Source: Prevotellaceae bacterium (GTDB lineage Bacteria > Bacteroidota > Bacteroidia > Bacteroidales > UBA932). Taken from it: DNA of 19,255 bases. The position numbers and the translations under genes are program-made. Numbering within the stretch: the stretch's first letter is position 1; the number at the start of each line of letters is the position of its first letter. The stretch covers positions 1 to 19,255 of the forward strand of contig JAIRMD010000095.1 in the NCBI GenBank assembly GCA_031258915.1, in the 5' to 3' direction. Shown here piece by piece: positions 1-8,459 of the stretch. The notes beneath the pieces were generated by a model that searched no databases, was not told the DNA's origin, and was given only the letters and a program-made list of their open reading frames with translations.

Positions 1-1193
1 ACTACACCCTCATAAAAGTCAACAGCAGGCGGCAGGCTCAGGCGTTTCTGAATTTTCCTAAAGCGCTGTACAAAAACGACCCTTGCTACGTTCATCCGCT
101 GGATGACGACGTAGAGGGCGTTTTTTGCTACAGGAAAAACACGCTGCTGCAGGGCGGCGGCGAGGTTGCCCGCTTCATGCTGCAAGACGAAAACGGCGCT
201 CCGGTGGGGCGCGTGGCGGTATTCGTCAACCCCCAAACGGCCTGCCTCAACGACCAGCCAACGGGCGGAATGGGTTTTTTTGAGTGCATCCGCTGCCGGG
301 AGGCTGCGTTCTCTTTGCTCGATGCCTGCCGGCAGTGGCTGGAGGTGCGCGGCGTGGAGGCTATGGATGGCCCCGTTAACTTTGGCGGACGCGAGCGCTG
401 GTGGGGGTTGCTGGTGGACGGATTCACCCGGCCATCGTACGGCATGAGCTACAACCCACCGTACTACAAGGATTTTTTTGAGGAGTACGGCTTCAAGAGC
501 TACTTTTACCAGTACTCGTACCTGCGCCCCATTTCGATGGACGGCGTGGCAGGCAGCATTCGCGAAGCAGCCGCACGGGTGCGGGCTAACCCGCGCTACA
601 CCTTTCGCCACACCAGCAGCCGCGAGCTGGCGCAGCTCGCGGAGGATTTTCGCAGCATCTACAACCGCGCCTGGGTGCGCCACCCCGACGTGGAGCCGAT
701 GACACCCGAGCAGGCCAGCGCCGAGCTGATGGCCATTAAGCCCATCATCGATCACCGGCTTACCCTGTTTGCCTACTACGATGGCGAGCCTATAGGCTTT
801 TTTGTACAGATTCCCGAAATCAACGAGATAGTGAAGCGCCTTGGCGGTGGCCGGATGACTTTGCTCAAGCAGCTGAAATTTTGGTATTTGCTGCGCGTAA
901 AAAAAGTATGCCGGCGCATTATGGGGCTGGCGTTCGGAGTGGTGCCGGAGTTTAGGGGGCGCGGGGTAGAGAGCGCAATGGTGATGACGTTTGCCGAGGT
1001 TGCCTTTGCCGGCGGTTTTCCGTACAAAGATATTGACCTTACCTGGGTAGGCGATTTCAACCCGCTGATGATGCGCTTTCAGCAGCAGCTGGGCGGCAAA
1101 ATCTACAAAACGCACGCCACCTACCGCCTGCTGTTCGATAAGGAAAAGCAGGAAAAGGAGTTTAAGCGCTGCCCACGTATGCCAAGGGTATGA
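1..1193 (+). CDS. GNAT-fold acetyltransferase-like protein, 5'-truncated by window edge
   Basis: The frame is open from base 3 to the TGA at 1191-1193, giving 396 visible residues. The first Met in the frame is at 177, but the 58 codons before it read as ordinary protein (a segment like FLNFPKALYKNDPCYVHPL, typical of the N terminus of a Bacteroidota family of about 380-400 residues). The true start therefore probably lies just left of the window. Near bases 938-970 the protein has GVVPEFRGRGVESAM, which matches the acetyl-CoA-binding motif A (R-G-x-G) of GNAT enzymes. Substrate and pathway cannot be told from sequence; members are usually annotated as hypothetical or N-acetyltransferase. holB follows 27 bp downstream on the same strand. 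The GNAT-like fold is well supported, the function is not. Confidence 0.75.
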   Translation, partial: YTLIKVNSRRQAQAFLNFPKALYKNDPCYVHPLDDDVEGVFCYRKNTLLQGGGEVARFMLQDENGAPVGRVAVFVNPQTACLNDQPTGGMGFFECIRCREAAFSLLDACRQWLEVRGVEAMDGPVNFGGRERWWGLLVDGFTRPSYGMSYNPPYYKDFFEEYGFKSYFYQYSYLRPISMDGVAGSIREAAARVRANPRYTFRHTSSRELAQLAEDFRSIYNRAWVRHPDVEPMTPEQASAELMAIKPIIDHRLTLFAYYDGEPIGFFVQIPEINEIVKRLGGGRMTLLKQLKFWYLLRVKKVCRRIMGLAFGVVPEFRGRGVESAMVMTFAEVAFAGGFPYKDIDLTWVGDFNPLMMRFQQQLGGKIYKTHATYRLLFDKEKQEKEFKRCPRMPRV

Positions 1194-1220
1194 AAAATTG
1201 GCAAATAAATTACACGCACA

Positions 1221-2366
1221 ATGCTATTTAGCGAAGTCATAGGGCAGGAAAAGCTCAAGCTCAAGCTGACGCACGCCGCGCGCGAGGGGCGCGTGAGCCA
1301 CGCCCAGCTGTTTTTGGGGAAGGAGGGCAGCGGCAACATGGCGCTGGCGCTGGCGTACGCGCAGTACGCCATGTGCGAAAACCCCTCCGAGACCGACGCC
1401 TGCGGCGCGTGCAGCGCCTGCATCAAAATGCACAAGCTGGCGCACCCCGACTTGCACTTTGCCTTTCCGGTAAACTCGTCCAAGCCAAGCGAAAGAAACC
1501 CTGTGAGCGACATGTTTCTGGAAACGTGGCGGCAAATGCTGCAGCAAAACCCTTACATCACCGAGCAGGCTTGGTACGAGGGCATCAGCATCAACAATAA
1601 GCAGGGCAACATCAGCACGCACGAGGCCGACGCGATTATGCGCAAGCTTTCGCTAAAGGCGTTTGAGGGCAAGTTCAAGGTTATGCTCATGTGGCTGCCC
1701 GAGCGCATGAACGCTACTGCCGCCAACAAGCTGCTCAAGTTGATAGAGGAGCCGCCTGCGCAAACGCTCTTTCTGTTTGTTGCCGCCAGCTCGGGGCAAA
1801 TGCTCAAAACCATCCTTTCGCGCACCCAGCTGGTGAGCGTACCGCCCGTGCACAGCGATGCGCTTGCCGCGATGCTCGTGCGCGAGCTTGGCCTGCCGCA
1901 GGGCGAGGCAAATGCGCTGGCGCACCTCGCCAACGGCAGCGTGGTGGAAGCGCGGCGCATTGCCGGCCAAAGCGACGAAAAGCGCGACTACTTCGACCAT
2001 TTTGCTGCGCTCATGCGCTTGAGCTACGCCAGCAGGGCAGAGAACGTAATACAGCTTGTGCAGCAAGCCGAAAAAATAGCCACGCTGGGGCGCGAATGGC
2101 AAAAGAATTTTTTGCTTTACGCCCAGCGAATGATGCGCGAAAATTTCATCATGAACCGGCAGGTGAGCGAGGCGGTATACCTGGCCGGAGAGGAGGCCGA
2201 CTTCAGCGCGAAGTTTTCACCGTTCATTAACCCCAGCAACATCTTCCGCCTGTACGAGGAGCTCAACCTCGCCCTGCAGCACGTTGGGCAAAACGGCAAC
2301 GCCAAAATCATCTTCACCGACCTCGCCCTGAAGCTGGTCAAGCTGATTGTTCCGCTGAAAGCGTAG
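1221..2366 (+). CDS. holB: DNA polymerase III subunit delta' (clamp-loader AAA+ protein)
   Basis: This 381-residue protein resembles the delta'/gamma family that loads the sliding clamp at the replication fork. It opens with the typical F-x-x-V/I-I-G-Q-E element (residues 3-10) and S-H-A-Q-L-F (26-31). A zinc-binding cysteine set is present (C52, C61, C64, C67). The region LLKLIEEPP (171-179) and the sensor-type S-R-T-Q (200-203) are also present. The P-loop position reads GKEGSGNMAL, with Asn where ATP-binding members have Lys. It is thus probably a non-ATP-hydrolysing subunit, as expected for delta' rather than gamma/tau. No Shine-Dalgarno sequence precedes the ATG. It lies 27 bp after the acetyltransferase-like gene and about 200 bp before purH. 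Confidence 0.9.
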   Translation: MLFSEVIGQEKLKLKLTHAAREGRVSHAQLFLGKEGSGNMALALAYAQYAMCENPSETDACGACSACIKMHKLAHPDLHFAFPVNSSKPSERNPVSDMFLETWRQMLQQNPYITEQAWYEGISINNKQGNISTHEADAIMRKLSLKAFEGKFKVMLMWLPERMNATAANKLLKLIEEPPAQTLFLFVAASSGQMLKTILSRTQLVSVPPVHSDALAAMLVRELGLPQGEANALAHLANGSVVEARRIAGQSDEKRDYFDHFAALMRLSYASRAENVIQLVQQAEKIATLGREWQKNFLLYAQRMMRENFIMNRQVSEAVYLAGEEADFSAKFSPFINPSNIFRLYEELNLALQHVGQNGNAKIIFTDLALKLVKLIVPLKA

Positions 2367-2469
2367 CTTACTCGCACTCAAAAGCGGGTTCGCAAGGGTT
2401 ACTTTCTCAGAAAAAAAGTTGAACGTTCTGTCTTTTAATTTTTTTTAGCAAAATAATTTTCATACAGCA

Positions 2470-2501
2470 TTGGAATTATCCAAATAGTTTAGCTATCTTC
2501 A
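2470..2501 (+). promoter_or_regulatory. Possible promoter upstream of purH
   Basis: TTG at 2470-2472 is followed, after 21 bases, by TATCTTCA at 2494-2501. This resembles the Bacteroidota vegetative promoter (TTTG, 19-21 bp, TAnnTTTG) but the last two positions of the -7 box mismatch. It sits about 70 bp before the purH ATG in an AT-rich 202-bp gap, a sensible place. The match is weak. Confidence 0.3.
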
Positions 2502-2568
2502 AAGTTTGAAAAACAGCTGAATTACGGATTGGTAAGTCGTTGCATATAAATTAGTTGCAAATTTTACG

Positions 2569-4098
2569 ATGCTTAACAACAAAAAAAAGATTAAAAGCGC
2601 ACTTCTTTCGGTATTCTACAAAGACGGACTCGACGAAATAGTTCAATATCTTAGTAGCAATGGCGTTAAAATATATTCGACAGGCGGAACGCTCAGCTTT
2701 ATTGAAAAGCTGGGCGCGAATGCGCAATCGGTAGAAGACCTTACCGGATACCCTTCCATCCTTGGCGGGCGCGTAAAAACCTTGCACCCAAAAGTATTTG
2801 GGGGGATACTTGCGCGCCGCAACAACCCCGACGACAGCAGGCAGCTGGCGCAGTACGAAATTCCTGAGGTAGATTTGGTGGTGGTTGACCTGTACCCGTT
2901 TGAGGAAACAGCAGCGTCGGGTGCCTCTGAGGCGGAGGTCATCGAAAAAATAGACGTTGGCGGGGTTTCGCTCATCCGCGCCGCCGCAAAAAGCTACAGC
3001 GATGTTGCCGTTGTTGCCTCGCGCCGGCAGTACGCCGAGCTGCTGTCCATGCTCAAGGAAAACGGCGGCGGCACCACGCTTGCCAACCGCCGTCGCTTGG
3101 CGGCGCAGGCCTTTGACGTGTCGAGCCACTACGATAGCGCCATCTTTTCTTACTTCAACCGCAGCGAGCGCATCCCCTCGTTTAAGCTAAGCATGCCTGG
3201 CGGCAAGGCGCTGCGCTACGGCGAAAACCCACACCAAAGAGCAGCGTTTTACGGTAACCTCAACGACATGTTCGAGCAGCTGCACGGCAAGGAGATTTCG
3301 TACAACAACCTGCTCGATATTGACGCTGCGCTGAGGCTCATCCGCGAGTTTGACGAGCCAACGTTTGCCATCATCAAGCACAACAACGCCTGCGGCGCAG
3401 CTTCGCGGCCAACGCTGCTGCAGGCCTGGAGGGACGCGCTGGCGGGCGACCCCGTGTCGGCGTTTGGCGGCGTGCTGGCGTGCAACCGCGAGTTGGACAA
3501 GGAAGCTGCCGAGGAGGTGAACATGCTGTTCTGCGAGGTGCTGATTGCCCCCGCCTACAGCGCCGAAGGGCTGGCTACCCTGAAGCAAAAGAAAAACCGC
3601 ATCATCCTTGCGGTAAAAACGCTTAAACTGCCCGCGGTGCAAAGCCGCACGCTGCTCAACGGCGTGGCGGCGCAGGAGCAAGACCTGTCGGTGGAAACGG
3701 AGAAGGATATGACCTTCGTAACGACGGCAAAGCCCACCGCCGAGCAGGTGCAGGACTTGATTTTTGCCAACAAGCTGGTGAAGCACTCCAAGTCGAACGC
3801 CATTGTGCTGGCCAAAAACCGGCAGCTCGTTGCCAGCGGAGTGGGGCAGCCGTCGCGCGTGGATGCCCTGCGCCACGCCATCGAAAAAGCCGCCTCATTC
3901 GGCTTTTCGCTGCAAGGCGCGGTAATGGCCTCCGACGCATTTTTTCCCTTCCCCGACTGCGTGGAAATTGCGCACAAGGCCGGCATCGCCGCAGCTATCC
4001 AGCCGGGCGGCTCGGTGAACGACCAAAAAAGCATTGACTACTGCAACGCAAACGGCGTGGCAATGGTAACCACAGGGGTGAGGCACTTTAAGCATTAG
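2569..4098 (+). CDS. purH: Bifunctional AICAR transformylase / IMP cyclohydrolase
   Basis: PurH catalyses the last two steps of de novo IMP synthesis: formylation of AICAR with 10-formyl-THF, then ring closure. The 509 residues match the usual length of just over 500. Residues 1 to about 195 form the MGS-like cyclohydrolase domain (YSTGGT at 36-41, GGRVKTLHPK at 66-75). The rest is the AICAR transformylase domain with YGENPHQRAAFYG (217-229), the catalytic K270-H271 in IIKHNNACGAA, and the C-terminal IQPGGSVND followed by TTGVRHFKH. The ATG at 2569 has no Shine-Dalgarno sequence, which is normal for this phylum. An 80-bp gap separates it from mreB; this neighbourhood is common in Bacteroidales. 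Confidence 0.97.
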   Translation: MLNNKKKIKSALLSVFYKDGLDEIVQYLSSNGVKIYSTGGTLSFIEKLGANAQSVEDLTGYPSILGGRVKTLHPKVFGGILARRNNPDDSRQLAQYEIPEVDLVVVDLYPFEETAASGASEAEVIEKIDVGGVSLIRAAAKSYSDVAVVASRRQYAELLSMLKENGGGTTLANRRRLAAQAFDVSSHYDSAIFSYFNRSERIPSFKLSMPGGKALRYGENPHQRAAFYGNLNDMFEQLHGKEISYNNLLDIDAALRLIREFDEPTFAIIKHNNACGAASRPTLLQAWRDALAGDPVSAFGGVLACNRELDKEAAEEVNMLFCEVLIAPAYSAEGLATLKQKKNRIILAVKTLKLPAVQSRTLLNGVAAQEQDLSVETEKDMTFVTTAKPTAEQVQDLIFANKLVKHSKSNAIVLAKNRQLVASGVGQPSRVDALRHAIEKAASFGFSLQGAVMASDAFFPFPDCVEIAHKAGIAAAIQPGGSVNDQKSIDYCNANGVAMVTTGVRHFKH

Positions 4099-4178
4099 CA
4101 ATTTTGGCGAGCATTGGCACGCGCCATTTTATAGCAGCAGAAAATTATAATACCATAAAATCGTAAATCGTTATACAA

Positions 4179-5201
4179 ATGGGACTTTTTTCATTTTTCA
4201 CGCAGGAGTTGGCTATAGACTTGGGCACAGCCAACACAGTAATTATCCACAACGACCGTATTGTGGTTGACGAGCCTTCCATTGTTGCCATTGACCAGAA
4301 CAACGGCAAGCTGATTGCGGTGGGCGAGCCTGCTCGCCAAATGCACGGCAAAACGCCCGAAAACATCAAGACCGTACGCCCGCTTCGCGACGGCGTAATT
4401 GCCGACTTCAACGCCGCCGAGCAAATGATACGCGGGATGATAAGAAAGATCAACGCCAGCAAGTCTATTTTCAGGCCGTCGCTGCGCATCGTGGTATGCA
4501 TTCCGTCGGGCAGCACGGAGGTGGAAATACGCGCCGTGCGCGACTCGTCTGAGCACGCCGGAGGTCAGGATGTATATATGATTTACGAACCTATGGCCGC
4601 CGCGCTGGGCATTGGGATTGACGTAGAGGCACCGGAAGGCTGCATGGTGCTGGACATAGGCGGCGGGACAGCGGAGGTTGCCGTCATTGCGCTCGGAGGC
4701 ATTGTGTGCAACAAGAGCGTCCGCATTGCCGGCGACGTGTTCACGGCGGACATACAAGCCTACATGCGCCACCAGCACAACATCAAAATTGGCGAGCGCA
4801 CGGCAGAGGATATTAAGATCAACGTGGGGAGCGCCATTGCCGAGCTGGACAACCCTCCCGAAAACTATACGGTGCGCGGGCCAAACCTGATGACGGCGCT
4901 CCCCATCGAAGTGCCCATTTCGTACCAAGAGGTGGCCTTCAGCCTCGACCGCTCCATATCGAAAATAGAAAGCGGAGTTTTGGGCGTGCTGGAGCAAACA
5001 CCGCCGGAGCTGTACGCCGATATCGTGCTCAAAGGCGTTTACCTGACCGGCGGCGGAGCGCTGCTGCGCGGCTTGGATCAGCGCTTGTCGGAAAAAATCA
5101 ACATTCCGTTCCACGTGGTAGAAGATCCGCTCCACGCAGTGGCAAGGGGTACAAGCATTGCGCTGAAAAATATCGAAAACTTCTCATTCCTGATGCGGTA
5201 G
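4179..5201 (+). CDS. mreB: Rod-shape-determining actin homologue MreB
   Basis: The 340-residue protein has the full actin-fold signature. Phosphate-1 motif is DLGTANT (14-20), phosphate-2 is LDIGGGTAEVAVIAL (158-172), and the adenosine motif LTGGGALLRGL lies near 289-299. IYEPMAAALGIGIDV (135-149) is the usual MreB linker. MreB polymerises on the inner face of the cytoplasmic membrane and guides lateral-wall synthesis by the rod complex. The N terminus MGLFSFFTQ is typical and supports the chosen start. It heads the mreB-mreC-mreD-mrdA-rodA cluster; mreC starts 52 bp downstream. Confidence 0.97.
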   Translation: MGLFSFFTQELAIDLGTANTVIIHNDRIVVDEPSIVAIDQNNGKLIAVGEPARQMHGKTPENIKTVRPLRDGVIADFNAAEQMIRGMIRKINASKSIFRPSLRIVVCIPSGSTEVEIRAVRDSSEHAGGQDVYMIYEPMAAALGIGIDVEAPEGCMVLDIGGGTAEVAVIALGGIVCNKSVRIAGDVFTADIQAYMRHQHNIKIGERTAEDIKINVGSAIAELDNPPENYTVRGPNLMTALPIEVPISYQEVAFSLDRSISKIESGVLGVLEQTPPELYADIVLKGVYLTGGGALLRGLDQRLSEKINIPFHVVEDPLHAVARGTSIALKNIENFSFLMR

Positions 5202-5253
5202 CAAGCAGCCTGCGCTGTGCGCAAGCTGCCTCAAGCCAACTTTTACGTACTCA

Positions 5254-6096
5254 ATGGGCGCCTTACTAAAATTCATACTTCGCTTTCATGGGTTTATCCT
5301 GTTCCTCATCCTGGAGGGGGCTGCCGTGTCGCTGATTTTTTACGGCACCTACTACCAGCAAACGCAAATGTTCGGCGCTTTGCAGGCGCTGCAAAGCCAC
5401 AGCTACGCGATTGCAGGAAATGTTACGGATTACCTTGCGCTCAAAGGTGACAACAAAACGCTTTTGCTCGAAAATGCCAAGCTGCGCAACATGCTCGACT
5501 ACTACCAAAGCCACGATGCCACCAAAAGCGTTGCGCCGGAAAGCGCCGGCGCAGGCAAGCTGTTTAGCTACATACCCGCTAAAGTGGTGAACAGCGCCAC
5601 CAACAGGCAAAACAACTACCTTGTGCTGAACGTGGGCGAGTGGCACAACATTTTCCCCGAAATGGGCGTGGTAACCGACAACGGGGTGGTGGGCATTGTT
5701 GTCAATACATCGGCGCACTACGCCACCGTAATGTCGCTGCTCAACCGCAGCTTCAAAATCAGCGCACGCATCAAGCGAACCGAGTACTTGGGTACGCTCA
5801 TGTGGGATGGGCTTGACTACCGCGAGGCCATTTTGTCGGAAATACCGCAGCACGTGATGATAAGGCTGGGCGATACTGTAGAAACCAGCGGCTACTCTGC
5901 CATATTTCCGGAGGGTATTCTGATAGGTACAATTGCCTCGTACGAGACAAGAAAAGGGAATTTCCACGAAATACGCGTGAAGCTCGAAGCCGATTTCAAA
6001 AAGCTGCGCTACGTGAACGTCATCAGATTTACGCACGCTGCCGAGCTTCGAAGGCTCGAGCAGCAGCTGCTAACACAACCAAACATACCACAATGA
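5254..6096 (+). CDS. mreC: Rod-shape-determining protein MreC
   Basis: This 280-residue bitopic membrane protein has a short cytoplasmic N terminus, one transmembrane helix (about residues 9-31), a coiled-coil stretch (about 60-85, KGDNKTLLLENAKLRNML), and then the periplasmic beta-barrel MreC domain (about 108-260). Marker segments are NYLVLNVGEWHNIFPEMGVV and GYSAIFPEGILIGTI. MreC links MreB to PBP2 and is thought to activate it. Its TGA overlaps the ATG of mreD by 4 bp (ATGA), indicating translational coupling. Confidence 0.93.
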   Translation: MGALLKFILRFHGFILFLILEGAAVSLIFYGTYYQQTQMFGALQALQSHSYAIAGNVTDYLALKGDNKTLLLENAKLRNMLDYYQSHDATKSVAPESAGAGKLFSYIPAKVVNSATNRQNNYLVLNVGEWHNIFPEMGVVTDNGVVGIVVNTSAHYATVMSLLNRSFKISARIKRTEYLGTLMWDGLDYREAILSEIPQHVMIRLGDTVETSGYSAIFPEGILIGTIASYETRKGNFHEIRVKLEADFKKLRYVNVIRFTHAAELRRLEQQLLTQPNIPQ

Positions 6097-6623
6097 ATAA
6101 ATGGCTGCAAAGCATACTGATTGCAATACTAATGGTTGCCGGACAAGTTTTTTTGTTCAACAACCTCCAGCTGCGCGGCATGCTCAACTCGCTTGTGGCA
6201 CCTTGCGTGTATATTCTTTACCTCCTCGCTCTTCCCCTGAACATATCGAAAGTAAGCCTGCTGCTGGTCTCTTTTGCGCTTGGGCTTGCCGTTGATTTCC
6301 TGTCGGGGACGCTGGGGCTAAATGCTGCGGCGTGCGTGCTCGTTGGCTTCATTCGCCCGCTGGTGGTAAGAACCGTTGCCAGCAAGGAGGGCCGCGACCA
6401 GAGCCTGCGACCGTCTATTTACGTGCTGGGGTTCGCTCGCTTTTTATTTTACGCGTTCATCCTTACCTTCACCTTCCACCTGGCGCTGTTTTTTTTGGAA
6501 ATATTTACGCTTTACCAAGCCCACTTTACGCTGCTGCGCGCGCTCCTGAGCGCTGCCGTTGCGGTTGCTATCATGATAATTTTGGAAATATTCTTTGAAA
6601 ATAAAGATAAACGCTACCGATAA
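6093..6623 (+). CDS. mreD: Rod-shape-determining protein MreD
   Basis: MreD is a small polytopic membrane protein of the elongation complex. The 176 residues contain about five to six hydrophobic helices, with segments such as SILIAILMVAGQVFLF, VSLLLVSFALGLAVDFLSG and LLSAAVAVAIMIILEIFF. The element A-VDFLSGTLGLNAAACVL is characteristic of MreD in Bacteroidota. Sequence conservation in this family is low, so context carries weight: it overlaps mreC by 4 bp and abuts mrdA with no gap. Confidence 0.9.
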   Translation: MNKWLQSILIAILMVAGQVFLFNNLQLRGMLNSLVAPCVYILYLLALPLNISKVSLLLVSFALGLAVDFLSGTLGLNAAACVLVGFIRPLVVRTVASKEGRDQSLRPSIYVLGFARFLFYAFILTFTFHLALFFLEIFTLYQAHFTLLRALLSAAVAVAIMIILEIFFENKDKRYR

Positions 6624-8459
6624 GTGAACGAGTTTGCAAATAGAAGGCTGTACATCATTGTTTTTTTCGTGCTTACATGCGTCGTCATACTGGGGCGCTT
6701 GTTCTACATTCAGGTTATTGATAGCGACTACAAGCGCATAGCCGCCCAGAACGTAATGCGCTACGAAATTCAATACCCCGCGCGCGGGCTTATTTACGAC
6801 CGCAACGGGGTGCTTTTGGTAGATAACCAAACGGTGTACGATATTGTAGTCATCCCGCGCGAGCTGGCCGCCTTTGATACGGCGATGCTCTCGCAGGCGC
6901 TGGATGTTCCCCCCGAGCAAATTCAGGCTACGCTAACGGCCATTAAGTCTAAGGCAAAAAAAACGGCGGCCTACCAGCCTGCGCTGCTCCGCAGGCAAGT
7001 ATCGCCCGAAGCTTTTGCGTTGCTGCAGGAAAAATGGTTTAAGTTTCCCGGCTTCTACGCGCAGGCGCGCAGCATACGCTCCTACCCTCGCAGCGTTGCG
7101 GGCAACCTCATCGGCTACATCGGCGAAGCCGACAGCAGCAGCATTGCCGCCGACCCTTTCTACACGCAGGGAAGCTACATCGGGAAAATCGGCATAGAAT
7201 CCTTCTACGAAAAAGCGCTGCGCGGCAAGCGAGGCGTGAGCATCTACGCGCGTGACGTGTACAACCGCGTTACCAGCTCATACGCCAACGGCAGGTTTGA
7301 CACCACCGCGCTGCCCGGCGACAACCTTGTGTGCTCCATAGATGTTGGGCTGCAGGAGTACGGCGAGCGCCTCATGCAAAATAAAGTCGGGAGCATTGTT
7401 GCCATAGAGCCGGCAACGGGCGAAATCCTCACGCTGGTATCGACCCCCAACTTCGACCCCGCGCTGTTCATCGACGCGCACCGCGTGGCAGAGCGAAGCG
7501 CGCTGAGCGCAAACCCCATGAAGCCCCTGTTCAACCGCGCAGTGATGGCGCAGTACCCGCCCGGCTCCATCTTTAAGTGCCTCAACGCTCTCGCTGCGCT
7601 ACAGGAGGAAACGGTGAGCGAAAAAACCACCCACACCTGCAGCGGAGGCTATGCCTTTGGCCGCCGATTTGTAGGATGCCACCGCCACTTCTCGCCGGTC
7701 AACCTGACGCAGTCGCTGCAGGTTTCGTGCAATGCCTACTACTGCCACGTTTTTCGCAGCATTATAGACAAGTATAGCAGCCCTCAGGATGGCTTTAACG
7801 TATGGCGCCGGCATATCGAAAGCTTCGGCATTGGGCAAAGGCTCGGCTCCGACATCCCCAACGAGCTGCGGGGCATACTGCCTACCGCCGCCACCTACGA
7901 CCGCATGCACGGCGCCGGCAGGTGGAAATCGCTAAGCATTATATCGCTGGCCATAGGGCAGGGAGAGCTGGGCGTAACGCCGCTGCACATGGCCAACGTA
8001 GCCGCTACCATTGCCAACCGTGGCTTTTACTACACGCCTCACATCGTTAAGAGCGCACGCGGAAAAAGGCCGGACACCAGCTTCCTTGCGCCGCACGCCA
8101 CCACCATCGACCGCAGGCACTTCGACCCGGTAGTGCAGGGCATGTACCTCGCCGTGCACAGCGAGTTTGGCGGAACAGCACGCATTGCCAAAATACCCGG
8201 CGTTGAGCTGTGCGGCAAAACGGGCACCGCGCAAAACCCGCACGGCGAAGACCACTCGGTGTTCATCTGCTTTGCGCCAAAAGACAAACCGCTGATAGCG
8301 GTGGCTGTGTACGTAGAAAACGGCGGCGCAGGGGCTAAGTGGGCCGCCCCAACGGCAAGCCTTATTGTAGAAAAATATTTGAAGAAAACCATCTCCCGTG
8401 CGTGGCTCGAAGAGTACGTTGCGGGCGGAAATTTAATCCAGCAAAATGCTACGCAGTAG
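6624..8459 (+). CDS. mrdA: Peptidoglycan transpeptidase PBP2 (class B penicillin-binding protein)
   Basis: This is the elongation-specific D,D-transpeptidase that works with RodA. The 611 residues show an N-terminal membrane anchor (about 8-30), the dimerisation domain with ARGLIYDRNG (53-62), and a transpeptidase domain with all three catalytic motifs: S315-I-F-K318, S368-C-N370 and K532-T-G534. The gene starts with GTG at 6624, directly after the mreD stop at 6621-6623. The residues it gives (NEFANRRLYII) are the expected PBP2 N terminus, so the non-ATG start is convincing. Its 3' end overlaps rodA by 14 bp. Confidence 0.96.
   Translation: MNEFANRRLYIIVFFVLTCVVILGRLFYIQVIDSDYKRIAAQNVMRYEIQYPARGLIYDRNGVLLVDNQTVYDIVVIPRELAAFDTAMLSQALDVPPEQIQATLTAIKSKAKKTAAYQPALLRRQVSPEAFALLQEKWFKFPGFYAQARSIRSYPRSVAGNLIGYIGEADSSSIAADPFYTQGSYIGKIGIESFYEKALRGKRGVSIYARDVYNRVTSSYANGRFDTTALPGDNLVCSIDVGLQEYGERLMQNKVGSIVAIEPATGEILTLVSTPNFDPALFIDAHRVAERSALSANPMKPLFNRAVMAQYPPGSIFKCLNALAALQEETVSEKTTHTCSGGYAFGRRFVGCHRHFSPVNLTQSLQVSCNAYYCHVFRSIIDKYSSPQDGFNVWRRHIESFGIGQRLGSDIPNELRGILPTAATYDRMHGAGRWKSLSIISLAIGQGELGVTPLHMANVAATIANRGFYYTPHIVKSARGKRPDTSFLAPHATTIDRRHFDPVVQGMYLAVHSEFGGTARIAKIPGVELCGKTGTAQNPHGEDHSVFICFAPKDKPLIAVAVYVENGGAGAKWAAPTASLIVEKYLKKTISRAWLEEYVAGGNLIQQNATQ

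Noticed and set aside
4105..4130. TGGCG/CGCCA inverted repeat after purH as a terminator
   Set aside because: The stem is 5 bp with a 12-base loop and only a TTTT tail; too weak to call.
4191..5135. 314-codon open frame on the minus strand
   Set aside because: It is antisense to the whole of mreB, which has every family motif. Long antisense frames are expected in GC-rich coding DNA.
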